Assembly: GCA_021234155.1 (NCBI GenBank)
Contig: JAJEKV010000010.1
Span: 7,724,871 to 7,788,870, forward strand
Length of the DNA: 64,000 bases
DNA from: Isoetes taiwanensis
Taxonomy: Eukaryota > Streptophyta > Lycopodiopsida > Isoetales > Isoetaceae
Reading direction: 5' to 3'
Shown: positions 18,074 to 29,869 of the stretch, piece after piece
How the letters are laid out: every line of letters starts with the position of its first letter
How positions within the stretch are numbered: position 1 is the first letter of the stretch
The notes under the pieces: generated by a model
The model's database searches: none
Told to the model about the DNA's origin: nothing
The model's input: only the letters and a program-made list of their open reading frames with translations
Made by a program: the position numbers and the translations under genes

Positions 18074-21000
18074 CTTGTTTTTAATTTTTATTGGTAAGGT
18101 GAAGTGCTTTACTTTGCTTCCTTTAGCGTTGACTTCTTTCATTGTTATTCTCCAATGCTAGAGATAATACATAATACAAACGTCATTTATGTAACTAGGG
18201 CCATCAAATAATAATGTAGGATCAAAGTTGTAAATAAATTCTTGGAATCAATGCTCGTGGATCGACAATTATAGGTAAATATTTAGCTGGGGCCATAGAC
18301 TATGTGCAGGCATATCCACTAAGACAAAAAATTCTTGAATGTTTTGACGCAGACATGTCAACTAGAACTTTGGAACATCTCATGGCTTTTAGACCCTATA
18401 TAACTTGCATATATTAGCCAAATTTGCTTCGGTTGGAATGTTAAATGGATGACATCAAGGAAATGCATATCATTTTGCACCATGGAATATGCCAAATAAG
18501 AAAGACATAGATCCAGTTTTTCGAAGATATCTTTATGTGGAGCCACTTAGTCATTTTCATGGTAACAATTTTATGTGAAAATTAAGCACACTTTTTTTAT
18601 ATTTGTCTAGAGGATCCTATTGTTCTTGGCATGTCCAAAGTAGGCACATATATGTTGCTATTCATTTTGGCCTCTTCTAGAACACTAGAGATGATGTAAT
18701 AATTTCGTCCACGAGATGTGAATTCCAAGTCAATGTCCCAACCATGAGGGAGAGTCCAGCATTTTAATACCCATGTTGCCAAGTCTTTAACATGTTTGCA
18801 ACATGACCGTGCTAGTTCTTGAAAGATGACAAAATGGTAGGTGTGAACATCTAACTATACCCAAATAGGGAACATATCCATTAATTTGTTTTGTCGACTT
18901 CTTTTCTTTTACTTTTTTTCTTCCTCGTGTTGAGGGTGGGTGGGTGGGTTCATTAAATTGAGTTCTATATGGTCTCAAATCGTTGTACTTATGCATATTC
19001 TCCGGTTTGAGTCCTAATGATGCACATGGTAACTCTAATTAGCTTGCTTGTAGGGCAACTTGATGGTCGAAGAGATATTGTTTGACATAATGCTAAATCC
19101 TTGTAATAGCTATTACCATATAGCTAAATCTCAGCCATTGGTCGAGAACATAAATTGGAATATCTAGCATAATAACAAGGGGTTCCCACCGTATTTTTCT
19201 ATCTTTATTTTTATTTTATTAATAGAGAAATGAAATGAAATGTTTATTAACACTAGACCTGTCCCATGATGGACCATTAAAGGGCATTTTGAAGGTTTAC
19301 AAAAAAAATCATATAAAATCAAGGGCACAAAAACTGGCCAAAGCCTTTCTAGGAATTCATATATGGCAGTTATGGTTCACATAAAAAATACACAAAAATA
19401 TATCAGCTCCCGTTCTTGTGAGTTATGCACTAGCAAACCCAAGGGGGTCAAGTACCAAAAGCTTCATGTTCACACAAAGTAAAACTGTCTTAACGAAAAG
19501 ATTTTTTTGATTTTTTTTGCTATAATGTGATTTTTCTACACGAGATATAGAGGAAGACACAAAAAACTGCATCTCAATCCGAAGTCTGTGAAGGAAGATA
19601 TAGCCATTCAAACATGACAGGTCGAATCGTTTTCGCTTTTGAGAACCAATCTTGGTTCCCAAAAGCGCTTGTGGTATAAAAACAACAACTTTTGGAAGGA
19701 GATAAATTTTGAGCTCAAATTTGGCATATAAGTAGTTCACGAGGTACTCCATCCTAGAAAAATGTTTGTTGAGTTTGAATTTGATATTTTGACTTTTACT
19801 TCTAATTTTAATTTTAGGGAATTTATACAAATGGGTAACATTGATACATATGACTCTAGGCTGTCCTCCAAAAAATCACATTATGAAAGTTTATAAGAAT
19901 ATGAAACCAATGCAAAAACAAGCTCGTGAAAAGAGTAAAAGACATGGTAAATAAAAATCAAAAAGCGATTTACATGTAGACTTCCCATTCTTGGTCCATA
20001 GTCCATTTAAAAATCAATAATATACTTATGTTAGTCCATCTCACGTTGAGTTTTGGGACATGAGTAGCTCCTGAACCACTTTGTTCACAAAAAATATCTG
20101 TTGGTCATTATCTTGAGGATTGTATTAAAATAAATAGCATCAATTATATTATGTCTTCCACGTTTATTCTAGATTTGTGCCTTAAAGGTGTGACTTTACA
20201 AAATCACATCCTCGAAGTATCTCATATCAAGAAACAAATGCAAAAAGAACCAAGGAAAAATATGAAAAACTTTTTCTATAAAACGTCAAGATAGACTGCT
20301 ATCTGCAGTCCAGTTGCAGACCATCATTGGTCCAAATGATTGAAAGTTTAAAAATCAATAATGGCATCACTTTAATCAATCTTGATCATATAGTTTACTT
20401 GTATGATTCTCTGTAGGAGAAAATTAGTTGACTATGTGAGCTTGCGTAATTTAAGGGTAAGATTGAAGCACAAAGAATTGAGAATTTATGAGGTACTTAT
20501 GACCAATTGAACCTACATGGACCTCCACTTACACCTTTCAAAAATCATGCGATCGAAGCTAAAAAGCCATAGTATCATTCTATGGGGCAAAATGGATAAG
20601 GCTAGTGAGAGATATATGCTCTATACAATTGGTCTCATGGACCATAAATGGTGATGCATGCTTATATAAATTAAAACCTTAGAAATAACATGTTACTTTA
20701 ACATGCAACTAGAGATTTATATTGCCAAGAAAGGTATGCATCCATGAAAAATATAATATACATGAAAGATAACCTACACGTAACATTATTCTACTTAGAT
20801 GACAATGCTTTATAGCAGCAACACAGATATAAAGTTTATGCTAGTAAGAAATAAACAGATTTCTTTGTATTTTTTTTCAATAAGGACATACAACCTATAT
20901 AAGAGATCTCCATATAAGTCAATGTTCACATTTTCAACTATTTTATAGGCTTATATGGGGAAAGGTAGTGTCTCTTCCATGAACTAAAGAACCATACATA

Positions 21001-21947
21001 TAATGTCATATGGTCTAATTACATATTGTCATGGCTAAACTTCACAACATTCACTTAATTCATCAATAAGCATCACTAAATATGACCATTGTGGAGTTTT
21101 GGAGCTATAATTGTGGAGTTAACTCAACTTTTATCTCTAATTGTGTTAATCCTGCAACTGTACATCATGTTTTAATCCCAAAAATTGCATGGTACACTCT
21201 AGTTACCCTATATGTAAGTTGATAAGAGTTATATTCTATGTAGATATAAGTAGAATGCATCACTTATTACCCTCATGGTATTATGGATGGTTGTTATTTG
21301 AGCATTTTAACATATACTTGTGTCCTGAATTCTGTATCGTAGATTCTTTTAGTAAATTGTGAGGTTAACATGACTTATGAACACTCCAAAAAATCATGAG
21401 ACTATAGCTCGTATAGTTAGCAACTCATGGCCACAAGAATTAAGTTAAAACTTGTTATAATAAGAGAGAAATAATTCTCGAACCTCAAGCAGCTTTTTTG
21501 ACCAAAATAGGGTTTGGCGGCTTCCACCAATGTCAGATGATAGCAAGAAAACATGGGAACATAAAACTCAATGTGTTCTATGATAAACAGACAAATACCT
21601 CCAACTTTAGCAAGGTTTAGGTCACTTTATGCTAGAAAAATTGAAGAAGGCAGTTTTGGACTGGTGCAGAAACTGCCAAATTCTCTAATGTTTGAGCAAT
21701 CACCACAAGGTAGAGGTGACCCTATTGGTCTTGAAATTCTCAGAGGTCATTAAGAAACAAGTGAAGACTCAAATGGTGGCGGTATAGTTCAAAATCGAAA
21801 TTTCTGTTATGAGTTACATGGGTTTAAGTGGCAGAGGTCATGTGGGCCAGTTCTGGTCCATGGATCAGGAATGGTTCTAGAGACAGGTCTAGTGTTAATA
21901 CGTCTGTGAGACCATCAGGTCTAGAAGACGTTCAAAATACATAATTT
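18074..21947. other. About 3.9 kb of AT-rich DNA without recognisable genes
   Basis: No frame in this stretch shows a known domain or a convincing length. The 135-codon minus frame at 19830-19423 is Lys/Leu/Phe-rich, as expected from AT-rich DNA, and shows no motif. It may be old intergenic or decayed repeat DNA. Confidence 0.5.
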
Positions 21948-22427
21948 TCAGCATAAATTAACTTCATCTAGAATGTCCTCTGGTAGGAACATACTAGCTC
22001 TCTCCTCTGCATGATTTTCATCTATTGTTGTCATCAACTTCAATTTCTGAATACTCATCTCTCTTATCCGCAATATCTCAACGAGAAATTTTCCAACTAA
22101 AGCTGCAGGAAGCTCAAAAAACTGTAACAAATCCCCAACCAAAATACCATGCTTACGTCTACAACACTCGTAAGCTGGACAATGCAGGATTACATGCTCC
22201 TCATCTTCAATTGCATTTGTTTCGCAAACTTTACACAACCTCAGCTCATGAGGGACATTACCCCAATGCCCAACCTCAACTCCAAGATGGTGGGAGCTGA
22301 GCCTCATTCTACTAATCACATGCCTAAGTTTCATGGAAATCCCTTCTTTGAGGTAAGAAGCTCCTTGTAGGGTAGGGTTCATTACTCGCTTATAATACTC
22401 CTTCTTTACTTCGGGAACACTCCACAT
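21948..22427 (-). pseudogene. C-terminal fragment of the non-L1 LINE family
   Basis: The 159-residue frame has RMRLSSHHLGVEVGHWGNVP, then LRLCKVCETNAIEDEEHVIL and HCPAYE. This Cys/His cluster closes the ORF of many non-LTR elements (C-x2-C ... E-D-E-H-x3-HCP). It probably belongs to the same family as LINE-E and LINE-F. Similarity starts slightly upstream (HAAHKMW). No endonuclease or palm domain is attached, so this is a 5'-truncated remnant. Confidence 0.65.
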
Positions 22428-22743
22428 TTTGTGTGCAGCATGTCTCTTTATCCATTCCCTTAGGTTCCTCCTATTCTCTTTTCACTCTCTTAATGTCTTT
22501 TAGAGAGTGAAAGTACAAGGATGCCCTTAATGAGATAGATAGGAAGAGTAGGAACAACATGGAAGAGTGCCTATCTTAGCACAGGAATATGTACTAGTAG
22601 AGCAGGCTAATTCTCTTCGACACCATGTTGATACTATAGGGAAAGACATCTTCTTCACCACCATAGCGAGCACTACAGATTGGGCCAATCTACTTTCACG
22701 ACTTCTGAGAGGTTAGTAGACTCAAGTGCAGCGGAAGTGAGAG

Positions 22744-23193
22744 TTACCTTACTTGTAGAGTATCATTATCCACCCTATCGCACCGGTTGCATTTGAAGTG
22801 GCTGTAAAATCCTTCTAGTCTTCCAATCTTGTCAAGTCTCCTATTATAGCTAGTGCCCATCTTCCTATGATGGGATAGAGCCACTAGGGCCACCTCCATA
22901 CTGAAACAACTCCTTATTTTGTCAAGGCAGATGGCTTTGCCCCTCCCCAACGGGGCAATAGAAACCAATGAAGTTGTAATTGGAATCGTCAGATATAATG
23001 ATGACAATAGATTAGCTAAAGTGGCAAGTGTCGAGCCCAAATATGGGAGCCACCCAGGACCAGAATGCAAAACTATTTGGGCAGAAGAAGATATGCAGAG
23101 TCGATTCCCTAACTTGACATCCAAGAGGGCACAAATCGTCTGCAAACATACCTCTATGGAACCGTCTCTTTGGATAAAGAAAGAACTATGCAT
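22744..23193 (-). pseudogene. LINE-B ORF2 C-terminus
   Basis: The frame ends with GRGKAICLDKIRSCFSMEVA and LVALSHHRKMGTSYNRRL. This matches the LINE-A C-terminus (LDKLKNIFNMEVALMALSHHRKFG). The upstream part is out of frame relative to zf-RVT. Confidence 0.7.
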
Positions 23194-23325
23194 CTAAAGA
23201 ACTGTATTCTCCAGGAGTAAATAGATTTCTAGGAGTTAGCCAGGAGTTGAACAGTAGTTTGCCCATTGACCCCCAACCTTATCATTGCTTTGAGAGGGGA
23301 TTCCCCACAAAGAGCACGATAGATA

Positions 23326-23726
23326 TTAGTCACATAGCCAAAGCTCTTCAGGACCCTCCACTGATGAAACTCTTCTGACATTTGCCAGTATCTCTCTTAG
23401 TATTTTCCTATCTCCTTTCCCTGTATTACGCACTTTAGTTTTAAACTTGGTCCCAGAAATCCATCTGCCACTCTCCCAGAGATGATGCAGTCTAGAGAAT
23501 CCATGGATCTTTATAGAAAGCACTCATCTTGCTGGCATCTTGTGGCAAATTTGAGGGGGAGCAAGGGCTTGCACTGCCCCTCAATCCTGAAGTATTCTTT
23601 GCATAACTGGGGAAGTAACTGGTGCATGCTTAAAATCTCTAAAGCTTGCCCCCAATCTTGTATAACTTGCCATACAAATTTGGCGGCTAATGCTTGAGCT
23701 TGAGGGAAGGGGTCCTTACAGCCCAA
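23326..23726 (-). pseudogene. LINE-B thumb-region fragments
   Basis: Two overlapping frames, 23726-23511 (CKDPFPQAQALAAKFVWQVI) and 23523-23326 (HLWESGRWISGTKFKTK), match the segments between the palm and zf-RVT of LINE-A. A frameshift separates them. Confidence 0.65.
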
Positions 23727-23929
23727 ACCACCTTCTCTTTTGTCTCTACGAAGCTCAATCTAGGCAACCTGAGCCATACAACCCCATATGAATTTCCTGG
23801 TTATGACCTGAATCTGATTATCTACTCCCTTTTTAGGCAACCAAGACTGATGATTGATAAACATGAGATGCGACAAGGACAACATTTGCCATTGTGACTC
23901 ACCCTGACACAACAAGTCCTTCGGCCGGT

Positions 23930-24696
23930 TCAAAGGCGGTCCAACAAAGGGGACAATAGGCCCTTGAGACTATCAGCAAGAGAAAGCGGGAGGCCCAAGA
24001 TTTTAACTGTCTCCCCTGCTTCTATAACTGGGAATCCCAAGGCCCTTGCATGAGGTTCAATATCGTCTTCCGGAGCCCACATGACAAAACACTTATTAGA
24101 ATTCAGTCCTATTCCAGATATAGCCTCAAAAGCTACAAGAATGTCACGAAAGGACTGAAAGCTATTATCATAAAATTTGAGAAACATAAAGGTATCATAT
24201 GTATATTGCATAATAGTAAGCTTGCTATCTTGACCAGGTAGAGTTGGGTCAAAGCATGGAGGTGAGGGACACATTTTGTGTCGGTGACACTTGATGCTTA
24301 ATGGGTGCTTTCTGGGGACATTTCCTTTGTATTTTTATCATTTGTTTTTTTAATATTTTTTCCTAAAATGCATTAATATTTGCCTTTGATTTAGCCCAAT
24401 CAATAGACCTTCGCAGATTTTGAGATTCGCCATCCTAGTAAGCAAATTAGCCATGATAAGAATAAGTAGGGGGCAAGGGGACACCTTTGTCTGATGCCTT
24501 TCCTCAGGTCAAAGAGGCCAAAAGGTTCTCCATTAATAAGCACTGAAGCTGAGGTCAGTCTATTCATACACATTGAAATATTGATGAATTGTCGATTAAA
24601 TCCCATATAGGCCATGATCACTTCTAAGCCCTTCCATCGGAGAGAATCGTAAGCTTTTCTGAAATCCATCTTGACAATACGGTTCTGTTTCGACAC
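23930..24696 (-). pseudogene. LINE-B reverse transcriptase palm, split by about 130 bp
   Basis: Frame 24696-24400 reads KMDFRKAYDSLRWKGLEVIM and GIRQRCPLAPYLF. Frame 24274-23930 resumes with LTIMQYTYDTFMFLKF. The catalytic YADD is mutated to YTYD and motif B QGC to QRC, so this copy could not polymerise. Between them (about 24250-24385) lies AT-rich sequence absent from LINE-A, a small insertion of unknown kind. Confidence 0.75.
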
Positions 24697-25297
24697 CCTA
24701 CTCTAGTGCAATCCTTCTCTTGCAGCCAGGCATTTATCTAGGTTGTACCTTCCAGGGAGAAATGGAGACTGCTCGCTGCCAATGATCTTGTTTAAAATAG
24801 GCTTCAGTCGATTGGCAAGAGCTTTCATTATAACTTGATAAAGAACATTGGTCAAAGCTATAGATCTCTATTTGTTAAGGGCATAGGGTCTCAAAATCTT
24901 GGTATCAGAGTGATGAACCCTGCTGCTAAAGACGGATGTAACATCTAGGAGGCCCAGGCCCCCCTTATAGCTTTGATGAAGTTGGGCCCCATAGCATCCA
25001 AAAAATCAACGAAAAGCTCAGAAGGGAAACCATCAGGACCAGGGGATTTATCTAAACCCAAGGAACAAAGAGTCTTGTAGATTCTCCACTCCCTAGGTGG
25101 TGTAGTAAGGTTGCATCGTTGTCATTAGAAACCCTCCTTGTTCAGTCCACCTTTATCAACCATTGAGAGATCTGAGACCCATATGAAGACGGGAGTCGAT
25201 CCTCAGTAAATTATGACTGGAAACTTTCTCTGATGAAGGCTTTAGTTTCATCTTGATTTGTTACAATATTCTGGTTCTCGTCTTTCATATCTACTAG

Positions 25298-26358
25298 TCA
25301 AGTTTCGCATAATATTTGGTTTTGGAACGCTGCTCCTCTTGGTTCTTCCTCTTCGATTACTTTAGCTTTGCCTTCGAGCTCCTCTTCACGTGAGTGCTTA
25401 GCCCGATTAAAGGGTTCACAAAATAACTCTTGCTTAACTTCCCCAATTTCATTGTAGATCAAATTGTTTTCTCGTTTGAAGTTCAAAGCTCTATTTTTTC
25501 CCCATTTTTTTATCCATGCTTTCATAGCATTGAGTTCATGGATCCAAGCTTTCATAGAGCGGAGGGTATTTATTCTGTTATCCAGGAAGCAAGAAATTCC
25601 CTAAAAGGATTGCAAAATGCTGGTTTTCCCAACCGAGAGGTATTAAATTTGAATGGAACATTATCTCCTTTCTTAGAAGTCGGGACATTTTTTAGAACTA
25701 TCTTTTGTGGGGCATGATCCAGATGTAAGAAGGCGAACTCACCTTCCACATAACACTTATCCATAAAGAATGTCGTTTTTGTTGGCCATATAGAATCTAT
25801 CCAGCAAGCAATATACCCTATCCTGATCTTTTTGCTTATTAGACCAAAAGAATGTAGTATTAAAAGGAGGAACCAAGGAAAGACCCACATTGTTTATAAG
25901 AAATAGCCAGGAACGTTCCTTTGCCTACAGATTTCTATGCAGATCTACTTTTTGATCCAGTCATATTCAAGTCCCCTCCAAGTATCCATTTTTTGACAAT
26001 ACTCTCATGCTAGGATATCTAGCCCTTATAGTCCTTCCACATAGCAGCCCTTTCGGTGGGTTTATTGGATGCATACCCACTGGCAATTTTGGCTTTCAAA
26101 AATAGCTATCTGCCTCCTACCCCTAGTATTTGCAAATTGGCTCCTCTACACTTGCCCTTTCCAAAGTATACACATGCCTCCTTTGGTACCTTGGTAAGCA
26201 CAACTGAAAGAGAAAGATTCGCCACCAATCCAATTATCCAGGGATCTGGTCTCAAAGTCTGGTAGCCTGTGTTCCTGCGACATGACGATATCTGCTTTCA
26301 TTGATCTAATAACCACTAGAACCCGAGCACGTAGCAAATTCCAAGGTACTATGGTCAT
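25298..26358 (-). pseudogene. LINE-B endonuclease and linker fragments
   Basis: Pieces at 26358-26146, 25890-25570 and 25555-25298 correspond to the LINE-A endonuclease start, its SDH-end region (read here as LHLDHAPQKI) and the basic linker. The first frame lacks several codons after PWNL. The central GDLN motif is broken. Confidence 0.7.
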
Positions 26359-27425
26359 AACTTCGGGGGGGAGGTATTATTAACCGCTTTGTCCCGTCTC
26401 GTACCTCCGTAAGTGGCCTGGAGTCTCAGACAAAAGTTTAGATGACTCAACAACAAGACGCATGGGTGCCAAGTCTAAAGTTGATCCTGACCATAGTGGA
26501 CGAACCAAGAGAACATAATATTGCACCACATGAGACTGGGGGACCCCAACCATGAATTAAACCCATACGAGGACTACAACTAGTCCCCATAAGCTCTTGT
26601 AAGCACCTGTGAGAAAATGGAGCTGAAGTAAACATTTGAGGCCACCACCATTACAGCAAAGTAGAACAATATCCCAGGGCCCACCAATAGATTTAGCCAA
26701 TGGATGCACCAATGGGGGAAGCAAAGGTCGAAATTCACCCCTAAGTAGGCAGTTATCTTGATGAAATACAAAAGGGCATTTTTTCCAATCTTTACGATCA
26801 CTCGAGCATAATTGGCTCAGACCATAAATGGCCTTTGGCCCGAAGGAGTTGTTGTCCCAAGCCTCATCACAAGATTTGACAATATTTACCATATAAGTTA
26901 GAAAGCAAGGTGTTTGCCAAAGTGTTTTTAAATGTCTAGGTACCCCAGACCATACACATTCGGATATTTTCTCAAAACTCCAATACCATAAGATATTCCC
27001 TATATCACATAAGTTGTAGAGTATATGATAGTCTTAGTTGATATGAATCGAGGACCAGAGTGAACATCTGATGTAGCCCGCCCAGGAACAACTTGAAATA
27101 CACATCAACATTATGTACCTTGAAAACCAAAGCCCTTTCGAGATTGTACATGGTTTAAGGAGGTATGCAATACACTGATAAACGAGTGAAAATAGCTTTA
27201 CCCTGATTATAGTGATTCCGTCGCGGTGAATACTCTCCTGCAGAATCACAGACCCTCGGGGAACGAGATCAGTTCTGGAGGTCTCGTTCTCCATACCTGA
27301 CAGCGTCAGGTGTACCCTCTAATGGATCCCAACTGTCCATCTGCAAGGTCCATCTTGGCCATCCGTTTTATACCTCTCCGCGAAATCACAAGCGCAAAAT
27401 ACTGTCGGACGAAATCATCGCTCGT
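26359..27425. other. No recognisable gene between LINE-B and the hairpin minisatellite
   Basis: Minus-strand frames at 26892-26557 and 27294-27034 show no known domain. The first could be the decayed LINE-B 5' region or spacer, but I see no ORF1 motif. Confidence 0.4.
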
Positions 27426-27828
27426 TATTCCACGAAATGGAATCGCATTGCCTTGATACCACCAGATGGATTCACGTATTCTAGCATTCGTCCCCATGGA
27501 ATTACCAGTGGCAGATTTCATTGAACGGATTATCGTCGACGATATTCCGCCAGATGGAATCATCACGTGATGTATTCCGTACAGCGCAATCACCACCTTG
27601 AAATTCCATGAGATGGAATGACCGAGTTGGACTTCCGCGTGGCGGAATCACCACATTGTAATTCCGCCAGACGAAATTACCGCATTGTATTCCGCCAGAC
27701 GGAATCACCATGTTGTACCTCCGCACGACAGAATCACCACAATGTAATTTCGCCAGACGGAATCACCGCGTTGTAATTCAGCCAGATTGAATCACCACAT
27801 TGTAATTCCCCATAAAGGAATCACCGCC
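27426..27828. repeat. Hairpin-unit minisatellite, about 29-bp units
   Basis: At least ten degenerate units follow the form (T)ATTCCG-CCAGA-CGGAATCACCACATTG. Each unit carries an inverted repeat able to pair ATTCCG with CGGAAT. Unit lengths vary from about 27 to 31 bp, and several units keep pairing although the arm sequence has changed (ATTCCATGAGATGGAAT, CTTCCGCGTGGCGGAA). The period is not a multiple of three, so the long minus frames across it are incidental. Confidence 0.85.
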
Positions 27829-28093
27829 CCTGAGGGACTCATCCAGACCGTCCTGGCCACCTCGGGATGGAATATCCATCGTGGATATTCTCGCTATTTT
27901 ATTATGTACTATTTTAATATTTAAGATCCATCTTTTCGAAGGAACTTTTGAATTGAATTCTGGACGACCGCTATTAATAACCGTACACGGTACCCTGACA
28001 AAGGGTATGATTGCAGACTCATTGGCCTATCAGCGTCTTCCACGTCAAGCATTAAACATACTGAACCCATGCAAAGGAATCTTAACTAGTTAG

Positions 28094-28609
28094 TTGGTGC
28101 CAAAAAATCCCTTTCTTTCTATTTTCAGAATTCTCTCTCACAGTTTCGTTCCGGCGCTTTTGTTGCTCCTGCTCGCGATCTTGTCTTTTTCCTATCACAA
28201 CTGCGGCAGGGCCTTGGAACCTCAATTAATGAGAAATTCCAGGCAGAAATCTTTAGCAAACTCAGCTTTTGTCTTCCTTGCGAACAATCCCTTGCAAGAA
28301 GAACAGCTCGATTCGAAGGTGGACTCCCCTCCTAAATTTCCTATAGGTTTTGGTGTTGTTGGAGGTGCAAGTCCCATGTCAGATCTATCTGTAGAGGCTA
28401 AGGTTGTTGGTCGGGTAGTCGAGTTATTCCAAGGTATTTGGAGGGAGCCCTCAGTACCCACGAAGTCTATTCCAATTGCATCTGAAGCCAAAAGAGTTGA
28501 TTGCAAGGAGGCAGAAGACATCATAGGGGCTGAAATAGGATGCCGTGGAGAACCCTCCTTGGGAGAATGCCAGAAACGTGGAGGGTATTCCAAGTTGGAA
28601 GTTCAATGA
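28094..28609 (+). CDS. Hypothetical 171-residue frame with hydrophobic N-terminus
   Basis: The frame begins MVPKNPFLSIFRILSHSF and continues with a Leu-rich hydrophobic stretch (PALLLLLLAILSF) that could pass for a signal peptide. The rest shows no motif. Another frame of the same DNA also looks coding-like, so reality of this one is doubtful. It lies just upstream of the LINE-C start and could be part of it or of the flank. Confidence 0.2.
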   Translation: MVPKNPFLSIFRILSHSFVPALLLLLLAILSFSYHNCGRALEPQLMRNSRQKSLANSAFVFLANNPLQEEQLDSKVDSPPKFPIGFGVVGGASPMSDLSVEAKVVGRVVELFQGIWREPSVPTKSIPIASEAKRVDCKEAEDIIGAEIGCRGEPSLGECQKRGGYSKLEVQ

Positions 28610-28669
28610 GGGAGATGGCCGGTGGCATTGTCAATTCGGTGGGTGCAGTAGTAGCTACTCCAAGAAGTG

Positions 28670-29250
28670 GGATCTGGAGATCCACGGACTTGCCAATTCC
28701 AATTTTGAATGCTCTAACCTTGCTAATTGGATTGCTTCTGCTTATTCTTTTTGTTGGATTGAAGCCACTGGTACTGCTAGTGGTATTTGCATTATGTGGA
28801 AGAATATCAATCACTACCTTATCTATAATAGCCCTGATAAAAATTGGCAAGCTGTAGTGCTCAAAAATAAAGATCTTGTCTTTGGGGTTATTAACATTTA
28901 TGCTTCTACCAATTCCAAAGAAAGAGATAAGCTCTAGCCTCAGATTAATAGCTGGCTTGATAATCAAAATTCTATTTCTTGGATTATGGGGGTGATTTTA
29001 ATAACACTCCTACTTAGGACCTTAAGCTTGGCAAAGACTTGAACATGTCTTGAACTAAGAAGTCCAACTGGGATAATCTCATTGATAATCATCTGTTTAC
29101 TCATATTCCTTCAGCAACAGCTAAATACACTTGGTCAAATAAACAAGAAGGAAATAAAAGAGTCTTCTGTACTTTAGACAGGTTCTATATTAATAATTTT
29201 GATAATTCTTTCTAGGATAGCTGTGTGGTTTATAGTGATGAAAGTACACC
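28670..29250 (+). pseudogene. LINE-C endonuclease fragment
   Basis: Readable blocks are FECSNLANWIASAYSFCWIE, GTASGICIMWKN, LVFGVINIYASTNSKERDKL, a DFNNTPT-like block around 28990 in a shifted frame, and ISDHQPQL at about 29250. They correspond in order to the LINE-A endonuclease from residue 40 to the SDH motif. The N-terminal catalytic region is missing or unrecognisable. Confidence 0.7.
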
Positions 29251-29704
29251 GATTTCAGATCATCAACCCCAGCTTATGGAAAACAAACATATGCTTAGCA
29301 TTATGAGGCAAAGAAATTGTCCATTTAAGCTCAATTGCAGTCTGCTACATAATGAGAAATTTTTTGAAGATTTTAAAGCCTTTTATACTAGTCTCCCTAG
29401 AGTTCAATCTTCTAACTTTATGAGAGACTTTTATTATAATATTAAATCTTCCAAATCTTGGATAAAACAGTGGTCTAAGAATCATTCTAGCCACAGAAAA
29501 GCAGAGAAAAAAAGATACATGATTGATATGAAAAATATTAGGATGAAAATTCAAGAAGATCCTTTTAACATTGACCTCCATTTAGAGGAAGGGAATCTTG
29601 AGCAAACAATTAAGGTTATGGAAGAGTATGAAGCCAAAGGTGCTGCCATTAGGAGTAGAATTAAGTATCACTCAAACATGGACAGCAATAATTGCAAAGA
29701 ATAG
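29225..29704 (+). pseudogene. LINE-C linker between endonuclease and RT
   Basis: The 159-residue frame begins at the SDH motif (SDESTPISDHQPQ), passes through a basic helical linker (SSKSWIKQWSKNHSSHRKAE) and ends with YEAKGAAIRSRIKYH, the conserved end of the linker in this LINE group. Confidence 0.75.
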
Positions 29705-29869
29705 GGCTTTAAGGAATAAAATTGCCTCTGTAAAAAATGATCAGGGTGTCTCTCTCTGATAAAAACAATTCCTCCTGGCAGAATAGTCAAGCTAAGGATT
29801 TCCTTGATCTAATTAATTCTCCGCCTGGATGTAAATGTTCCTATTTCTGATAATATATCGGATCTTCCC

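Larger units (their letters stand above)
22744..26358 (-). mobile_element. LINE-B: decayed L1-type LINE related to LINE-A
   Basis: Minus-strand blocks match LINE-A in order. The endonuclease start is 26358-26146 (MKADIVMSQEHRLPDFETRS). Linker blocks are 25890-25570 and 25555-25298 (MKAWIKKWGKNRALNFKREN). Palm blocks are 24696-24400 and 24274-23930. Thumb and zf-RVT pieces are at 23726-23326, and the C-terminus is 23193-22744 (FSMEVALVALSHHRKMG). Many frameshifts and stops mark it as older than LINE-A. No ORF1 is recognisable upstream. Confidence 0.8.

Noticed and set aside
19423-19830. 135-codon minus frame as a gene
   Set aside because: Composition follows AT-rich DNA, there is no motif, and the neighbourhood has no supporting exons.
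24250-24385. Small MITE inside LINE-B
   Set aside because: The segment is extra relative to LINE-A, but I found neither inverted ends nor a target duplication.
27426-27828. CRISPR-like array
   Set aside because: Regular palindromic units look CRISPR-like, but the sequence between palindromes is itself repeated, units vary in length, and the surroundings are plant transposons with no cas genes.
28094-28609. Secreted protein gene with signal peptide
   Set aside because: The Leu run is the only hint. Another frame across the same DNA is equally coding-like and there is no motif, so only a low-confidence entry was kept.
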